This document shows positions 34,949 through 48,300 of a stretch of 64,000 bases of DNA, piece by piece. The notes beneath the pieces are model-generated. The model had not been told where the DNA came from. It saw only the letters and a program-made list of their open reading frames with translations, and searched no databases. The stretch lies in the NCBI RefSeq assembly GCF_001625305.1, contig NW_017802379.1, positions 3,744,223-3,808,222 on the forward strand. Reading direction: 5' to 3'. Both the position numbers and the translations under genes were made by a program. The DNA is from Branchiostoma belcheri. Its lineage: Eukaryota > Chordata > Leptocardii > Amphioxiformes > Branchiostomatidae. Numbering within the stretch: position 1 is the first letter of the stretch; each line of letters opens with the position of its first letter.

Positions 34949-35880
34949 CCCTCCGTGTTGTCTGTCAGAGTAAGACATTCCATAAATGGGGTCAGCCTAT
35001 AAGGCGCCAAAGTAGTTCGTCCGGTTTTGGGGGTTGATTTGATGGAAGGGTCGCATATCTTACGGTTCACGAAGCGACGGGTTTTGAACAGACTATATAC
35101 TTTGCCATTTCCAATTAAAGTTAAGTCCAAAATATTTCATTTTCGTCGAATTTTCAAACATATTAGTTTGCCTAGGCCTTCGTTAACTTTGTCAATCGAT
35201 TCGCAAAAAAATTGCAAGAAACTGCCTACTAGTATATTATGAAGCGAATTTGTTGAAAAAGATATCAAAATGACAAAAATCTATACAATACAAAATATTA
35301 TTTACAAATGCAAAATACCATAATCTCTATTCATGGAGCTTGTAATTCTGCAAAGATTTCTTTCTTCAACTCAAACCAGTTTGGGGATCACGCATGAATG
35401 AATCCATGACGCAGTGACATCCAAACTCCACCCGCCAGGTGAAAACAATGGACCCGCCCAATATGTTTCCAAGCGTGATTCGAATACAAGATTAAGGTGC
35501 TTTACTACATGTAGTACTCTGAATTGTCTTTCATCGAGTGCGAATTGGTTACATGTGCATCTCAACTGGCAAACTTTTCAATAATATGTCCTCTTCTACA
35601 GTGCAACTGTCTCTGACAAGCACTAGTTAACAAATGAATACCACTAATACTGTCAAAGACGGGTTCAGTTTACAGCCAAAAAGTGATTAGAGCAAAAAAA
35701 GAGCTCAAAAGAGAGAAAACTGTACTACTAGGTGATTGAGCGCTGAGATTGAATACTTTTTTGACTAGGTATCCATACGCTACAACAGAAGCAAGTCATC
35801 AGAACGTTACTTGTGTCTCACGGGACTGACTGGTTGGGCGTAGTTAAGTTTTACATTTTACAGTTTCCCTTGACTTTCCC
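34949..35880. other. Upstream region of micropeptide 14 and downstream region of 15
   Basis: No independent gene supported. It is expected to hold the 5' UTR exon of copy 14 and the 3' UTR exon of copy 15, neither of which I could delimit. Confidence 0.3.
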
Positions 35881-35887
35881 GCTTACC

Positions 35888-35989
35888 TTAACCTAGGAAC
35901 AAATAGCAGAAGGCTCCAAAGATACAACACGTGAAGAGGATTTTGATGATGGCCTCTCGGCGCTCGGCGTTGCAGTGCATCATGGCCAT
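35888..35989 (-). CDS. Probable membrane micropeptide 15 (33 aa, charged N-terminus)
   Basis: The ORF starts MAMMHCNAERREAIIK and ends GAFCYLFLG. A polar N-terminus with E-R-R-E is followed by a hydrophobic segment rich in Cys and Phe. TAA is followed by one G and the donor GTAAGC. Two TATATAAC boxes on the minus strand (complement of 36143-36150 and 36161-36168) lie about 155-180 bp upstream, so initiation near 36.1 kb with an unspliced 5' UTR of about 125 nt is plausible. Positively charged residues before the membrane segment suggest the N-terminus faces the cytosol. Confidence 0.56.
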   Translation of the reverse strand: MAMMHCNAERREAIIKILFTCCIFGAFCYLFLG

Positions 35990-36142
35990 GGTCTTAGTTT
36001 GGGGGACAGACGACAGCGAACTTCAACAGAACCCCTACATACACTTCACCGCCCTTCACATTTGACGACTAACAAAATGGCGGAGATATGGGGACAACTT
36101 ACTACGTCACAAATTTATGTGACCTTCTGATTCGAGGACAAG

Positions 36143-36168
36143 GTTATATAGACGGCGAAAGTTATATA
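36143..36168 (-). promoter_or_regulatory. Twin TATA boxes upstream of micropeptide 15
   Basis: TATATAAC occurs twice, 18 bp apart, inside a repeated CCGTCTATATAAC context next to GC-rich sequence. Position relative to the ORF fits a core promoter. Confidence 0.5.
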
Positions 36169-36282
36169 GACGGCGCGCCACAACGTCAAAAGTTGAGTAG
36201 ACTATCTATTGATATCTTAAAAAAGAATTAAAAGTATCAAATGGAAATAAAGATAAAAGTCAAGACATTTCCCCACCTTGCG

Positions 36283-36372
36283 TTAACCCAGGATTAGGTA
36301 AAGTAGTCCTCCAACTACGGAAACAAATAGTACAATACGGAAAAAGCAGTCCCTCCCTTCCGTGACAGACAT
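36283..36372 (-). CDS. Probable membrane micropeptide 16 (29 aa, charged N-terminus)
   Basis: The ORF starts MSVTEGRDCFFRIVLF and ends GGLLYLILG. E-G-R-D precedes one hydrophobic run, and the Y-L-x-L-G end matches copy 15 (Y-L-F-L-G). The donor CAAG-GTGGGG lies 7 nt after TAA. A TATA-like CTATAAAG (complement of 36505-36512) is about 133 bp upstream of the ATG. Confidence 0.56.
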   Translation of the reverse strand: MSVTEGRDCFFRIVLFVSVVGGLLYLILG

Positions 36373-36504
36373 TGCGAGTGGAACTATGAGTTCTCAATAG
36401 TGAATTCAAATCTGATCCGGTATCTGCTTTATTCGTTTGGTTGTTGTCTAAAATCTCCACATCACAATGACCAAATTTAATTAAGAAGAGGTAATTTAAT
36501 GAGT

Positions 36505-36512
36505 CTTTATAG
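36505..36512 (-). promoter_or_regulatory. TATA-like box upstream of micropeptide 16
   Basis: CTATAAAG on the minus strand, 133 bp before the ATG at 36372. Inferred from motif and spacing. Confidence 0.35.
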
Positions 36513-36863
36513 TGAGATGGTCTGATTTTCATCACAATCTTCGTTGGGTGTAGCCAATGTATAGACAGTACCAAAAGTCGAAAGACAAACCTACGACAAC
36601 AAAATTTTCGTGAGGCTATGCTGTCTGATCCCATGTGTCTACAATATTGAAACATTTTACTGATAAACCTGGCTATCTATGAAACTATTAGTTCTGTAGT
36701 AACTGTACTAAATCGTAGTATATCCTGATTATAAACATTGGCGCAAGGAATTATATTTTGCATTTAAATGCAGATATCGGTGCTTATTGCGCAGTTCAAA
36801 ACCGTGCTTAATGAAATGTGCTAATGCACAACCGTATGAAACTATTGGCGAGGATAACTTACC

Positions 36864-36971
36864 TCAGCCGAAGATACAATAGAGGCCGCATAAGGAAAGT
36901 ATACAAGCGAAGAGCATCAGCGCACTCGTAACAAACGTCTGGCGCTCTTGGTCAGTAAAGCACACGTTCAT
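36864..36971 (-). CDS. Probable membrane micropeptide 17 (35 aa, charged N-terminus)
   Basis: The ORF starts MNVCFTDQERQTFVTS and ends GLYCIFG. D-Q-E-R-Q lies at the position of E-R-R-E in copy 15, and the C-terminal G-L-Y-C-I-F-G parallels G-A-F-C-Y-L-F-L-G of that copy. It is the longest of the set. TGA is followed by one G and the strong donor GTAAGT. Four cysteines, three of them in the hydrophobic part. Confidence 0.56.
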   Translation of the reverse strand: MNVCFTDQERQTFVTSALMLFACILSLCGLYCIFG

Positions 36972-37565
36972 TGTTGGAACGATAATCTACATGTACCCTA
37001 CATGAAGGGAACGCCAAAAGCACAGCGCTCAAGCTCAAATATGTCAATGCCGTACAAGACAGGGATACTTACAGAACATTACGTTTTAACAAAAGAAAGA
37101 ATCCCGTCCATTAAGGTGACAAATGAATTACTGTCCTGTCTAGTCAAAGTGTAATTGACCGTTGACACATTATATATTATGTAACTTAGATCATTGCCAA
37201 ACAAACCTTTGATCTTACAGAATCTTCAAATTCAGTATGAAGTTATAGATAAGCTATTAGTATATTACAGAAGTACATGGATTTTATCCTGCGATTGGTC
37301 ATGGATGTTCTACAAGTAGTTCTGTTTATATCTCGACATTTTTGTTCAATGTAACCAAAAGAATAGATAGAAAGAATCGACCTCAGCAGAGCGAATCAGT
37401 CACAAAGAGCACAAGAGCCTTCCTCTCAGACTTTGACATCTGAACGATTTTCAAAATGGCGCCCAAATTCGACAAGCTCATTCTCTACTTAAGATTTGCG
37501 ACGGCAGAAAATGGTCTTCATTCGTACTCACCATCTACGAAGCCTGGATTGAAAATCTAGTTTGA
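36972..37565. other. Spacer between micropeptides 17 and 18
   Basis: No gene supported. A TATATAAT-like stretch on the minus strand near 37168 lies about 200 bp upstream of copy 17. Confidence 0.35.
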
Positions 37566-37569
37566 AGAT

Positions 37570-37650
37570 CTACAAGTACATAAAGTAGATGATGATGCCA
37601 CCAAGTATGAGTAAAGCAACTGTCGGGATAACGCAGCAAAACTTTGTCAT
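37570..37650 (-). CDS. Probable membrane micropeptide 18 (26 aa, MTKF pair)
   Basis: The ORF starts MTKFCCVIPTVALL and ends GIIIYFMYL. One Lys at position 3 is the only charge; the rest is hydrophobic with a C-terminal aromatic cluster. It shares the M-T-K-F start with copy 19, 0.5 kb away. A donor GATG-GTGAGT lies about 40 nt after TAG, still close enough to the junction not to be expected to trigger nonsense-mediated decay. Confidence 0.48.
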   Translation of the reverse strand: MTKFCCVIPTVALLILGGIIIYFMYL

Positions 37651-38120
37651 CGCTGTAGCCAAGTTACTCTCTTTGCTGACACATTTGTTAAAGGCAGTGT
37701 AAGTAATTCATAGTTTGATTTTAACCCGTGATAGCTGCACACCCTCAGGTGGAATGTATCCAGGGTCAAATCTACCCGACCTCTCTATTTTTCAGGATTT
37801 CTACCCGGATTCGTCCACAATTCAATATCTAATCACTAACTTCCTGTTACCGCACAATGACTTGTGATGAAACGTTTTTGTGGAGTTTCAAATGATGAAA
37901 ACTTTTCGTTCTCACGGTCTTCAAAGGGGCGAGTGTCACCTTGACGAATAAATCACCCAGAAACTTCGATGTCTTAATTGTTTCTTGACGACCTCGCGTC
38001 ATGTCCACTGAACCTAAGATTCTACTGGAGCTCGTCCAACATACTGGTACTCTTGAGGCTTTTGGGTGTGGTTCGACCGAATCAAAGGGGTCAAAAAGGG
38101 CAATACATGTACTTACCGAA
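37651..38120. other. Spacer between micropeptides 18 and 19
   Basis: A minus-strand frame at 37847-38143 overlaps the copy-19 exon out of frame and is not supported as a gene. Confidence 0.35.
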
Positions 38121-38127
38121 GGTATGA

Positions 38128-38205
38128 CTATGCTACAAGCCAAACAATAAGACCGATAGCTCCACCAGCAAGCGCAATAAGTATGCCAACACCGAACTTG
38201 GTCAT
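38128..38205 (-). CDS. Probable membrane micropeptide 19 (25 aa, MTKF pair)
   Basis: The ORF starts MTKFGVGILIALAGG and ends IGLIVWLVA. It is the shortest of the set: Lys3 followed by a glycine-rich hydrophobic segment that ends at the C-terminus. The donor TTCG-GTAAGT lies about 12 nt after TAG. It pairs with copy 18. It is also the last micropeptide before ASPDH. Confidence 0.48.
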   Translation of the reverse strand: MTKFGVGILIALAGGAIGLIVWLVA

Positions 38206-38950
38206 CGTTGAGGCAATTTGTGACTGGTGAACTAAAATTCTAGATTTGTTGTCTTGTCATGAATATGCATGAGGCTTTACCATTGTAGCAAATGGCAGGG
38301 TAGCAAGGGGTATGGCGTATCGGTAGACAAAAAAATAAGGTTGTCTGGAGAGGTCCACTTTTCGGTTCCTCAGAGGAAATGATCTTAAGGTATAAGATAT
38401 ACATGTAAAATAAAAGCATGTTTTTAAGATCTGTCTCAAGACCCTTGTCAATGTTCTGAATTCCCCCATACAGAGCCCAGACACCTGTTGGACAGGTTGA
38501 ACAACTGCTGACACATCCAGGCCATCACACACGCATGAATCATCATCAAATTGTCTGCGAATAATTGGCTGGCTTCTTCCCCGAGGGGTAAACAGACCCA
38601 AACAAAACAATTTTCTTCTTCCCAAAGGTTAAAGGACAGAGTTCACTCTGATCAAAACAACAACAGAGAAAATGGCTACCCGTAGACGTGATGAGAGTAC
38701 AGAAACATATTTTCAATCACAAATCATATTTCAGATCTGTCAACTGTAAGCACTTAAGTAGTCATAATGTGACATGGATGAAAGCTTTGTCAGAGAGGCA
38801 TTTGAGGCATCAGGATATATTGATATAAAATCTGGTCATTCCCTGCTTCAAGTCTTGAAAAGCTCACCCTCTCTGACTTACTGCTCTTTGGAAAAAGAAA
38901 ACAGACACACAGTGGTAGCTTGCTAAAGGATATTGAAGGGTTTTTGCCCT
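38206..38950. other. Region between micropeptide 19 and the ASPDH 3' end
   Basis: A minus-strand frame at 38257-38625 (122 codons) has mixed composition and no recognisable domain; not called. Confidence 0.35.
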
Positions 38951-38956
38951 TTTATT
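38951..38956 (-). terminator. Candidate ASPDH poly(A) signal
   Basis: AATAAA on the minus strand about 310 bp after the ASPDH stop; the first canonical hexamer I found downstream. Confidence 0.45.
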
Positions 38957-39264
38957 CTAACACATCTTGCTGTAAACAGACAGTACTGAAGAGCAGCAGT
39001 ATATGTTCACAGCTGCAAATGATACAGTATATCTTATCATCTGACTAAACCAAAACTAAACATTACATACTGTACATGTAACTGTAGTAACAAAAGTAAC
39101 TGATTCTTTGCTAACTCATTACCCTTCTTTCTATTCTTTTGTTGAAAGTTGAAACTCATGATTATTTTCATTTCTTTAGTTAGCACCAGTAAATGTGCCT
39201 CTAAATTTCCAGCACAAGATTTAAAATGATCAGCAATAAAAGTGCCTTTCATAACATCTTGACG

Positions 39265-41700
<2,436 letters not shown>

Positions 41701-42377
41701 ATTTGCAACCTTCGACCTTCGCGCCAACCAAATGGAATATTCCTTAAATTTTGGGGGGTATGGGTAAGATTTTTGGAGACATTGTAAACCACAAAAATAC
41801 AATAATGTATACTATTCAATGAAAATAGATCAATTTGTATTGTAATACATAGATATTTAGTGACGAATGCATTTTCTTTGGCATTTTTGGGGATAGTAAT
41901 GTATATGAGTTATCCCCCTTTTGTGAATAAACTATTCCTAGCTGCCCCGTATTTGCTAAAATAGACCAATGAAAAGAGCGTACTGCCTTCCCATTGGCCA
42001 ATCAACGCTCTTATTTGGTAGCCATTCGGGTAACCCTTTGTTGCACATGCGCCCTGGGTTGCCAAGGTACATCATCATAACAACAGTTCTGTCCAACCGA
42101 GGAGGTCTTGTTCGCCAAAATATCGGCATAAACAGTGCAATTTCTCGAGTTTAGGTCCAATTTTATCCTAGACTACTAAGCAGAAAAGTAAAGGTGAGTG
42201 TTGAGAATTGATCCTCTCCTTTATATAAGGAAATGCAACCGTTTTTGTGTCCAACTTTGTTGTTTTGGAATCGTTGATATGATGACGTTGCTCCTGCTTT
42301 ACTCTTTTTACTCACCAAGAATACATCTCAAGTTCTCAACAATTAGAATGAAATTATTCCATTCTCGTTTTTCTCAG
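41701..42377. promoter_or_regulatory. Divergent ASPDH / DRC2 promoter region
   Basis: There are 682 bp between the two start codons, which includes the DRC2 5' UTR intron (donor GTGAGT at 42194, acceptor TTTCTCAG ending 42377). CCAAT at 41966-41970 and the palindrome ATTGGCCAAT at 41993-42002 are NF-Y-type motifs. GTAGCC-N5-GGTAAC at 42018-42034 and GTTGCCAAGGTAC at 42058-42070 resemble RFX X-box sites. NF-Y boxes typify bidirectional promoters, and X-boxes are common in ciliary genes. Motif function is inferred. Confidence 0.55.
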
Positions 42378-42382
42378 TCAAG

Positions 42383-45300
42383 ATGCCGAAGAAGAAGAAG
42401 AAGTCCGGATCTGGGAAGAAGGGAAAGAAGGGGAAGTTGGCTAAGATGACTGAGGAAGAGAGGATAGTGTACCTGGAACAACAGGCACTGGCAGAGGAAG
42501 AGATGAGGAAGAAAAAGGAGGACATGTTGACTCAGTATCTAAAGGTATGCTCACGCAATTTCTGTAATACTTAAACTTTCAGTACTACATTGTAGTTCCA
42601 CATATCATGTTAAACGCACATCAAATTGCACCATATATGGAAATGGTGGAAATTCGTAAATGTTGAACTTAGAAGCTATCCAGGCATCACAAAACATGTA
42701 GCACTGATTACATGTCATGTAGTACATTTTCTACTTGAAATCAGCAATTTATAATAGAGGCCAGTTCAGTGAAATCAATCATTATAAGGAGATACTAGTT
42801 CAAGATTCTGATCTGTCAAGATTTCTGAGATCACAGAACTTGACTTTCTCTATGTAATGAATGATGAAAATTAACAAGTTTCTTTTTATTTTCAATGTGA
42901 TATAGTAATATTAGTATTGGCAAAACTATCAAACAGTTGTCACACACTGATCATACATGTCCTTTTTTTGCCTTCTCCAGGATAAACTCACAAAAGAAGA
43001 AAAGTTCACAAGGTTCAACCTGAACAAGATCAACAACCAATGGCGGGCCATCATGCGCGAGTCCAAGTCCAAGGAGCTGCGGAGGGACATTGAGATTCTC
43101 AGTCAGACTTTCGAACGCGTTGTTGATCGCAAGGATAGCGTTATCCAATCATTGGCTAAGGATATTGCGGAGGCGGAGGAACAGTTTGCCATGGCACTGA
43201 GGAGTCATCTAGAAAATGTAGACGCCCTCATAGGTAGGTGTTGTTCAATATATAAACTGTACAATCATGTAGTTTGTCAGTTCATTTCATACCATCTGTT
43301 AACAATGTTGTAACCTTTTTGCCAATACCTTGGGATAGAGGCATTTCTTCTTTCTGTAGAATTCTTTTTTTTTTCTTTTCAAAGTTCTTAAAAGTTTTTG
43401 TAGGATTTTGTTGGAAACAGATTATACTGTATTTTAAATCAAGTAATTTGTTAAAATTGCCTTTTTTTTAACATTACAGGGTGCAAAACTAATGCTCTTC
43501 TGAATTTCTTGATTGCTGCTTTTTTTAATGGAAGGTTAACCTCTGAGATTTTGTTTCAGATCTACAGAGACAGAGACTCTTCACACTCCAGTCTGAGTAT
43601 GACACAGAGCTGGAAATCCTCAAGAAAGAGTTTGATTCAGAAAGGTAAGAATCATACATTCTACCACTCCATAAAATGTTAAATAGCAACAATTGAGTAC
43701 CTTACCATAGTTTTTTTTGCATGTGTGTGAGATGCCAGCTGCTGATGAAGTGTTTGATCTGTGTATTTGTTGTAGGGACCTGATCGTGGCTCAGCACAAG
43801 AAGGAGATGACAGACCTGCAGGACGTGATGTTTGCCATGGAGCAGAACTTCCAGGACCGCGAGGCCGAGGCACGACAGGAGTTCCAGAGCATGAGGGATG
43901 AAATCAAGAACAAGGTTCGGACAGGGCTATAGGGGATGGTGTAGGCTTAAAGAGCAGGCTTGCACTATATAAGAACCCAATAAATTCGGCTAGCGTAAAC
44001 TACCAGGCCCCATCCTGTCTCTGACTACCGTGGTGGTAACATGGGCACAGGGCTCTTGAAGACACTTTGTGTTTGTAACATATTGAAGACAGATAAGGAA
44101 TTTATGTACATGTACAGTCTGTTTTACAGAAAGAAGATAGCCTCACCTTACCCAGAATATAGTAATTACACCACTGTACTGTTTTGCCAAGGTTTGGTGG
44201 TGTTATAGATTGGCCGGCAGTTACTTGAACAGTTCTAACAGAGATCCAGTCTACATGTATACTAGTGCTGCTTTCTCATACTACCAAATTGACACCACAA
44301 TTGCAACCCATATTTCTAGACTCACTTACTATCCAAGCTAATTCAGTTGTGAGGTTGCCATTTTAGATATCTATAATTAGAGGCTTTGATGAAATGTTGA
44401 CAAGACAGTTTGAAAAATTGAAATTTGACCACAGAGTTGGTTTTCCAGAAACTGAAAGTTGCAGATAGTATTTTCTTGATTTATGTGACTCAGTTACAAC
44501 TATCCCGATCATTCTGCATGGTTTGATATTGTTAGTTTGAAAACCAGTATAGAAAAAAACATTTGAATTTGTTCAAAAAGAGTGACAGTTATTATGCTAA
44601 TCTGTCCCTGCCATTGTTTTCGGTGGCTGGACCGTCTAGGATGCTTATTAGTTTATGTGGTTATGGGGGTCAATTCACTATTCAAGCTGCTGGAGAAGCC
44701 ACAGTGGGGAGTACTTCCTTATTGCGTCGCCCTGGGCACCGAATCCTCCAGTTTAAGAACCATAAAATCTGGATATTCAATACGTATACTTTAGTCTATA
44801 CACAAATTTGTTTGTAAACTTTTCAAAACTGCAATAAAATGAAGCATGGTTTTTATAATGTATATTATTTCCCTGACAAAGCTTTTATCAAAATACATGT
44901 AGTTTGTTTTCAAGGATTTCTTGGACTAAAATGTACAACTTTCTCCACCCCAACAAAATTTGGGCCAGGACATAGTTATACTGGGTGAATTCTTCATCAA
45001 CATGTGTTTGAATTGGTATGTTTACGGAAGGAAAACATATTGTTTTTGCTCTGTTTCATCTTCTTGTTCTTCAAACCAATAAAGTCAATGACCTGAACCA
45101 GAAGTCTGTCACCATGGTAACTAGTTTATTTTGCTTCTAGAACCTTGAGGAGAAGCATGCCCTGCGGATTCAGCTAGAGGGCGCTGTTGAGGACCTGTGG
45201 AGACAGTTCCAGCAGGCACTCAAGTCCTACAATGAGTCCACGGAGGAGAGGAAGGTCGCCTTTGAGAACCTGAAGGCCAAGGACGAGAAGAGTGCGAAGG

Positions 45301-48300
45301 AGATTGAGATGCAGATGAGAAAACTACAGAGGATATCTGTAAGTTGAACACCCTTTTTATGTGCCAGTAATTTACTGTCAATTATAGAACAAGAAGTTGA
45401 TCAGCTCTCTATTTTTTGTGTCAGATGCCTTGGGAATACTGGTAGTACAGAAAACTACAGCCAAACAGTAAAACAAGGGTTAGAAGTGCAAAATTCTCTG
45501 TTGCCACAGTTTTCATTTTGTCCAAAAATTGTGATTTATCAGGAAACTTAAAATTGAGCTTTTCTGGCACGTTGTCATACTATAGCCTTGTTTTATTATT
45601 TATGATATAAACAATATTTTGATTTAAAAGTGCTCAATAAGAATCTTATACACATACCCATCTTAATTTTGCCATGACCTTTATACGACCTTCAGGACCA
45701 GATAGCCCAACTGAAGGCCAAGATGGCGCAGAATTCCCGCGAGTGTGACGAGCGGAATCACCAGATCAAGAACGAGCGTGAGGTCATCCTGCAGCACTTC
45801 CACGCGCTGAAGGACCGCATGAACTCCATGCGCGATCGGGAGAGAGCGAGACTGACCAAGCTCACCCTGCAGAGTAACTCAGCCATCAAGGAGCTACAGA
45901 GGGTTCATGAGAAGGTAAGGTCCAGATCTCTTCACTTATGATTTTCCATCAATATGAAATAAATCTGTGCATTCTACGTCTTCTTTGTTGATGTGACATT
46001 GATACAACAACACAATTGTAAATGAATAGAACATGCAGGGAACTAAAAGCTTGTTACATTTTGCTGGATAATTTCTTTCATCATGATGTGTTCAGTAAAC
46101 TGGATGACATCGATGCAATCGTATCCTCCATAGCAGGCTTTGTTGCTAGCTCTTTTTTTCATTTTTGTGTTGTTTTCTGATAGAAATTTGACATGCAAGC
46201 AGCATGTACAATCAGAAAAGCAGCACAGAAGCCAAAAAAGGCCAACAACAAACCCTGCTATGGAGGTGAAATAAAATTGAAATTGAAATTGAAATGTGCT
46301 ACTTGTCTAATACCGCTATAAGTCTGTAAGTGTTTAACATGTATGTTTTAAACTTCACCCCCCTCCCCACACCAGGGTGAACGTATCCTGAAGCTGTCTG
46401 AGATGTGCAGGAAGCTGGAGACGGAGGAGGAGAAGGTCCTGCCGTTCTACGCTTCCTCCCTCACCGAGGAGGAACAACAGGACGTGGAGGCCGCCGTGGG
46501 GGAACCACCGTCCGAACCGTTAGCCGAGGTGAACACGCGTTTTCCATTTACCCTATTTCTGTTAATGGTGGCCTTGTAGTTAGGGTTCTTCACTCAGAAT
46601 TTAAAGGTTTCTGTACTTTAATTCCTAGCAGGTCGCAATATTTTGCCCTTGGGAAAAGGCAATTATCACCAGTTTTCTCCCAAGTTTCGGGTAAAAATGA
46701 GTTCCAAGCTTCAGTTCAGAAATCATTTCATATGGGACATAAAGTTGAAGGTATTGTGTTTGAGGAGGTTCACACCCTGAGCTAAATTTAAAGAACCCAC
46801 CACATTTATTGACAAGAGTTGGGGTCCATACAAAATGATATGATTGATACTTTTGGTCCTAGATTTGTATTTGAACAGTTTAAAGATTGCTGCAATATCA
46901 TCAAAACAGAGAATTAAAGTCCCAACTAACAAGTGATACTTTACTCCACAGGTGATGCATGAGTATGTGTCACTAGAGAACTTCTGGAAGAGATACAACA
47001 AAGTTCTGCTGGATAAACTGGCCCTGGAGAAGGAGAGGGCAGGACTGATGACGGAGAACAACCAGCTCCGAACACTGCTCAAACAGTACCTGGACGGGAT
47101 CTCTGTCAACGACGAGATCTTATCACAGGTCAACCCACTGTTCGTGGTCAACCACAGGACCAATGTCAAGTGAGTATTCTTTTATATCATTTCTAACCTG
47201 TATTACAAAGGATGAAATCTTATAGGCTGATTTTGTGTAGTCTCAACATCATTGTAAGATAGGAACGATCAAAATGTCAATGTTTTGGTCGTTTCCTTAC
47301 ATAACAACTAGCAGCTTGCTATATTACACCGAACAACTTGTTACACTCAATCTTTGCACATTTACTTGCAGTTGTTTAAAGCTTTCTAGTGATGATTCCC
47401 CAACTTTGCCTGGTGGCAACAAGTTCCACTCTACGATAGTTGTTGGAAAATACAAGTTTTTCAATTTGAACACCTCAATTCATGGTTGATAACTCTGGTA
47501 TTTGAAGGTATAACTGTGTCGAACAACTGTGTCGAAAATCTGGTTTACAAATGGGCTTCATTTTGTTCTGGAGTACAAGACTAGCTGAGGACAGTTTATA
47601 ATAAACAATTATAAACAGCGAGCAGATTATTATTGGATTGAGCAGAGCACTTTGGACTAATCTCTCTGGCTGTTCACAGCTTAGAGGTACATATCCAATA
47701 TTTTGTCAAAAACATCTCTGTTACATAGCGGATCATAATGACCCCCAGCGGGGGTCTTCACGCTTCGTTAAAAATGGAAAAATCTCAGGATTTATTCCAA
47801 AGATCTCAATATTTTAGACGAAATCTTGAGATCTTATGAGACAATCTTGAGATTTTTCATGACAATCTCAAGATCTTTCAGAAAATCTTAAGATGAAAAT
47901 GAAAGGTCTCAAGATCTTTCCAAGTTGTTTTCAAAGCATCTTGAGATTTTTTCATAGCATCTCGAGATGCTTTAAAAATGTCAAGATTACTTTATAAATC
48001 ATGAGATCTTTAAAAAAATCTTGATATTTTTTAAAGCATCTCGAGATGCTATGGAAAAATCTCAAGATGGTTTAAAAATATCTTGGAATATCTTGAGACC
48101 TTTCGTTTTCATCTTAAGATTTTCTGAAAGATCTTGAGATTGTGTCATAAGATCTCAAGATTTCGTCTAAAATATTGAGATCTTTGAAATAAATCCTGAG
48201 ATTTTTCCATTTTTAATGAAGCGTGAAGACCCCCGCTGGGGGTCATTATGATCCGCTATGTAACAAAGATGTTTTTGACAAAATATTGGATATGTACCTC

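Noticed and set aside
41702..41802. Upstream in-frame extension of ASPDH to an ATG at 41802
   Set aside because: The family's N-terminus begins close to the G-I-V-G-Y-G loop; the extension has no family-like sequence and enters the promoter.
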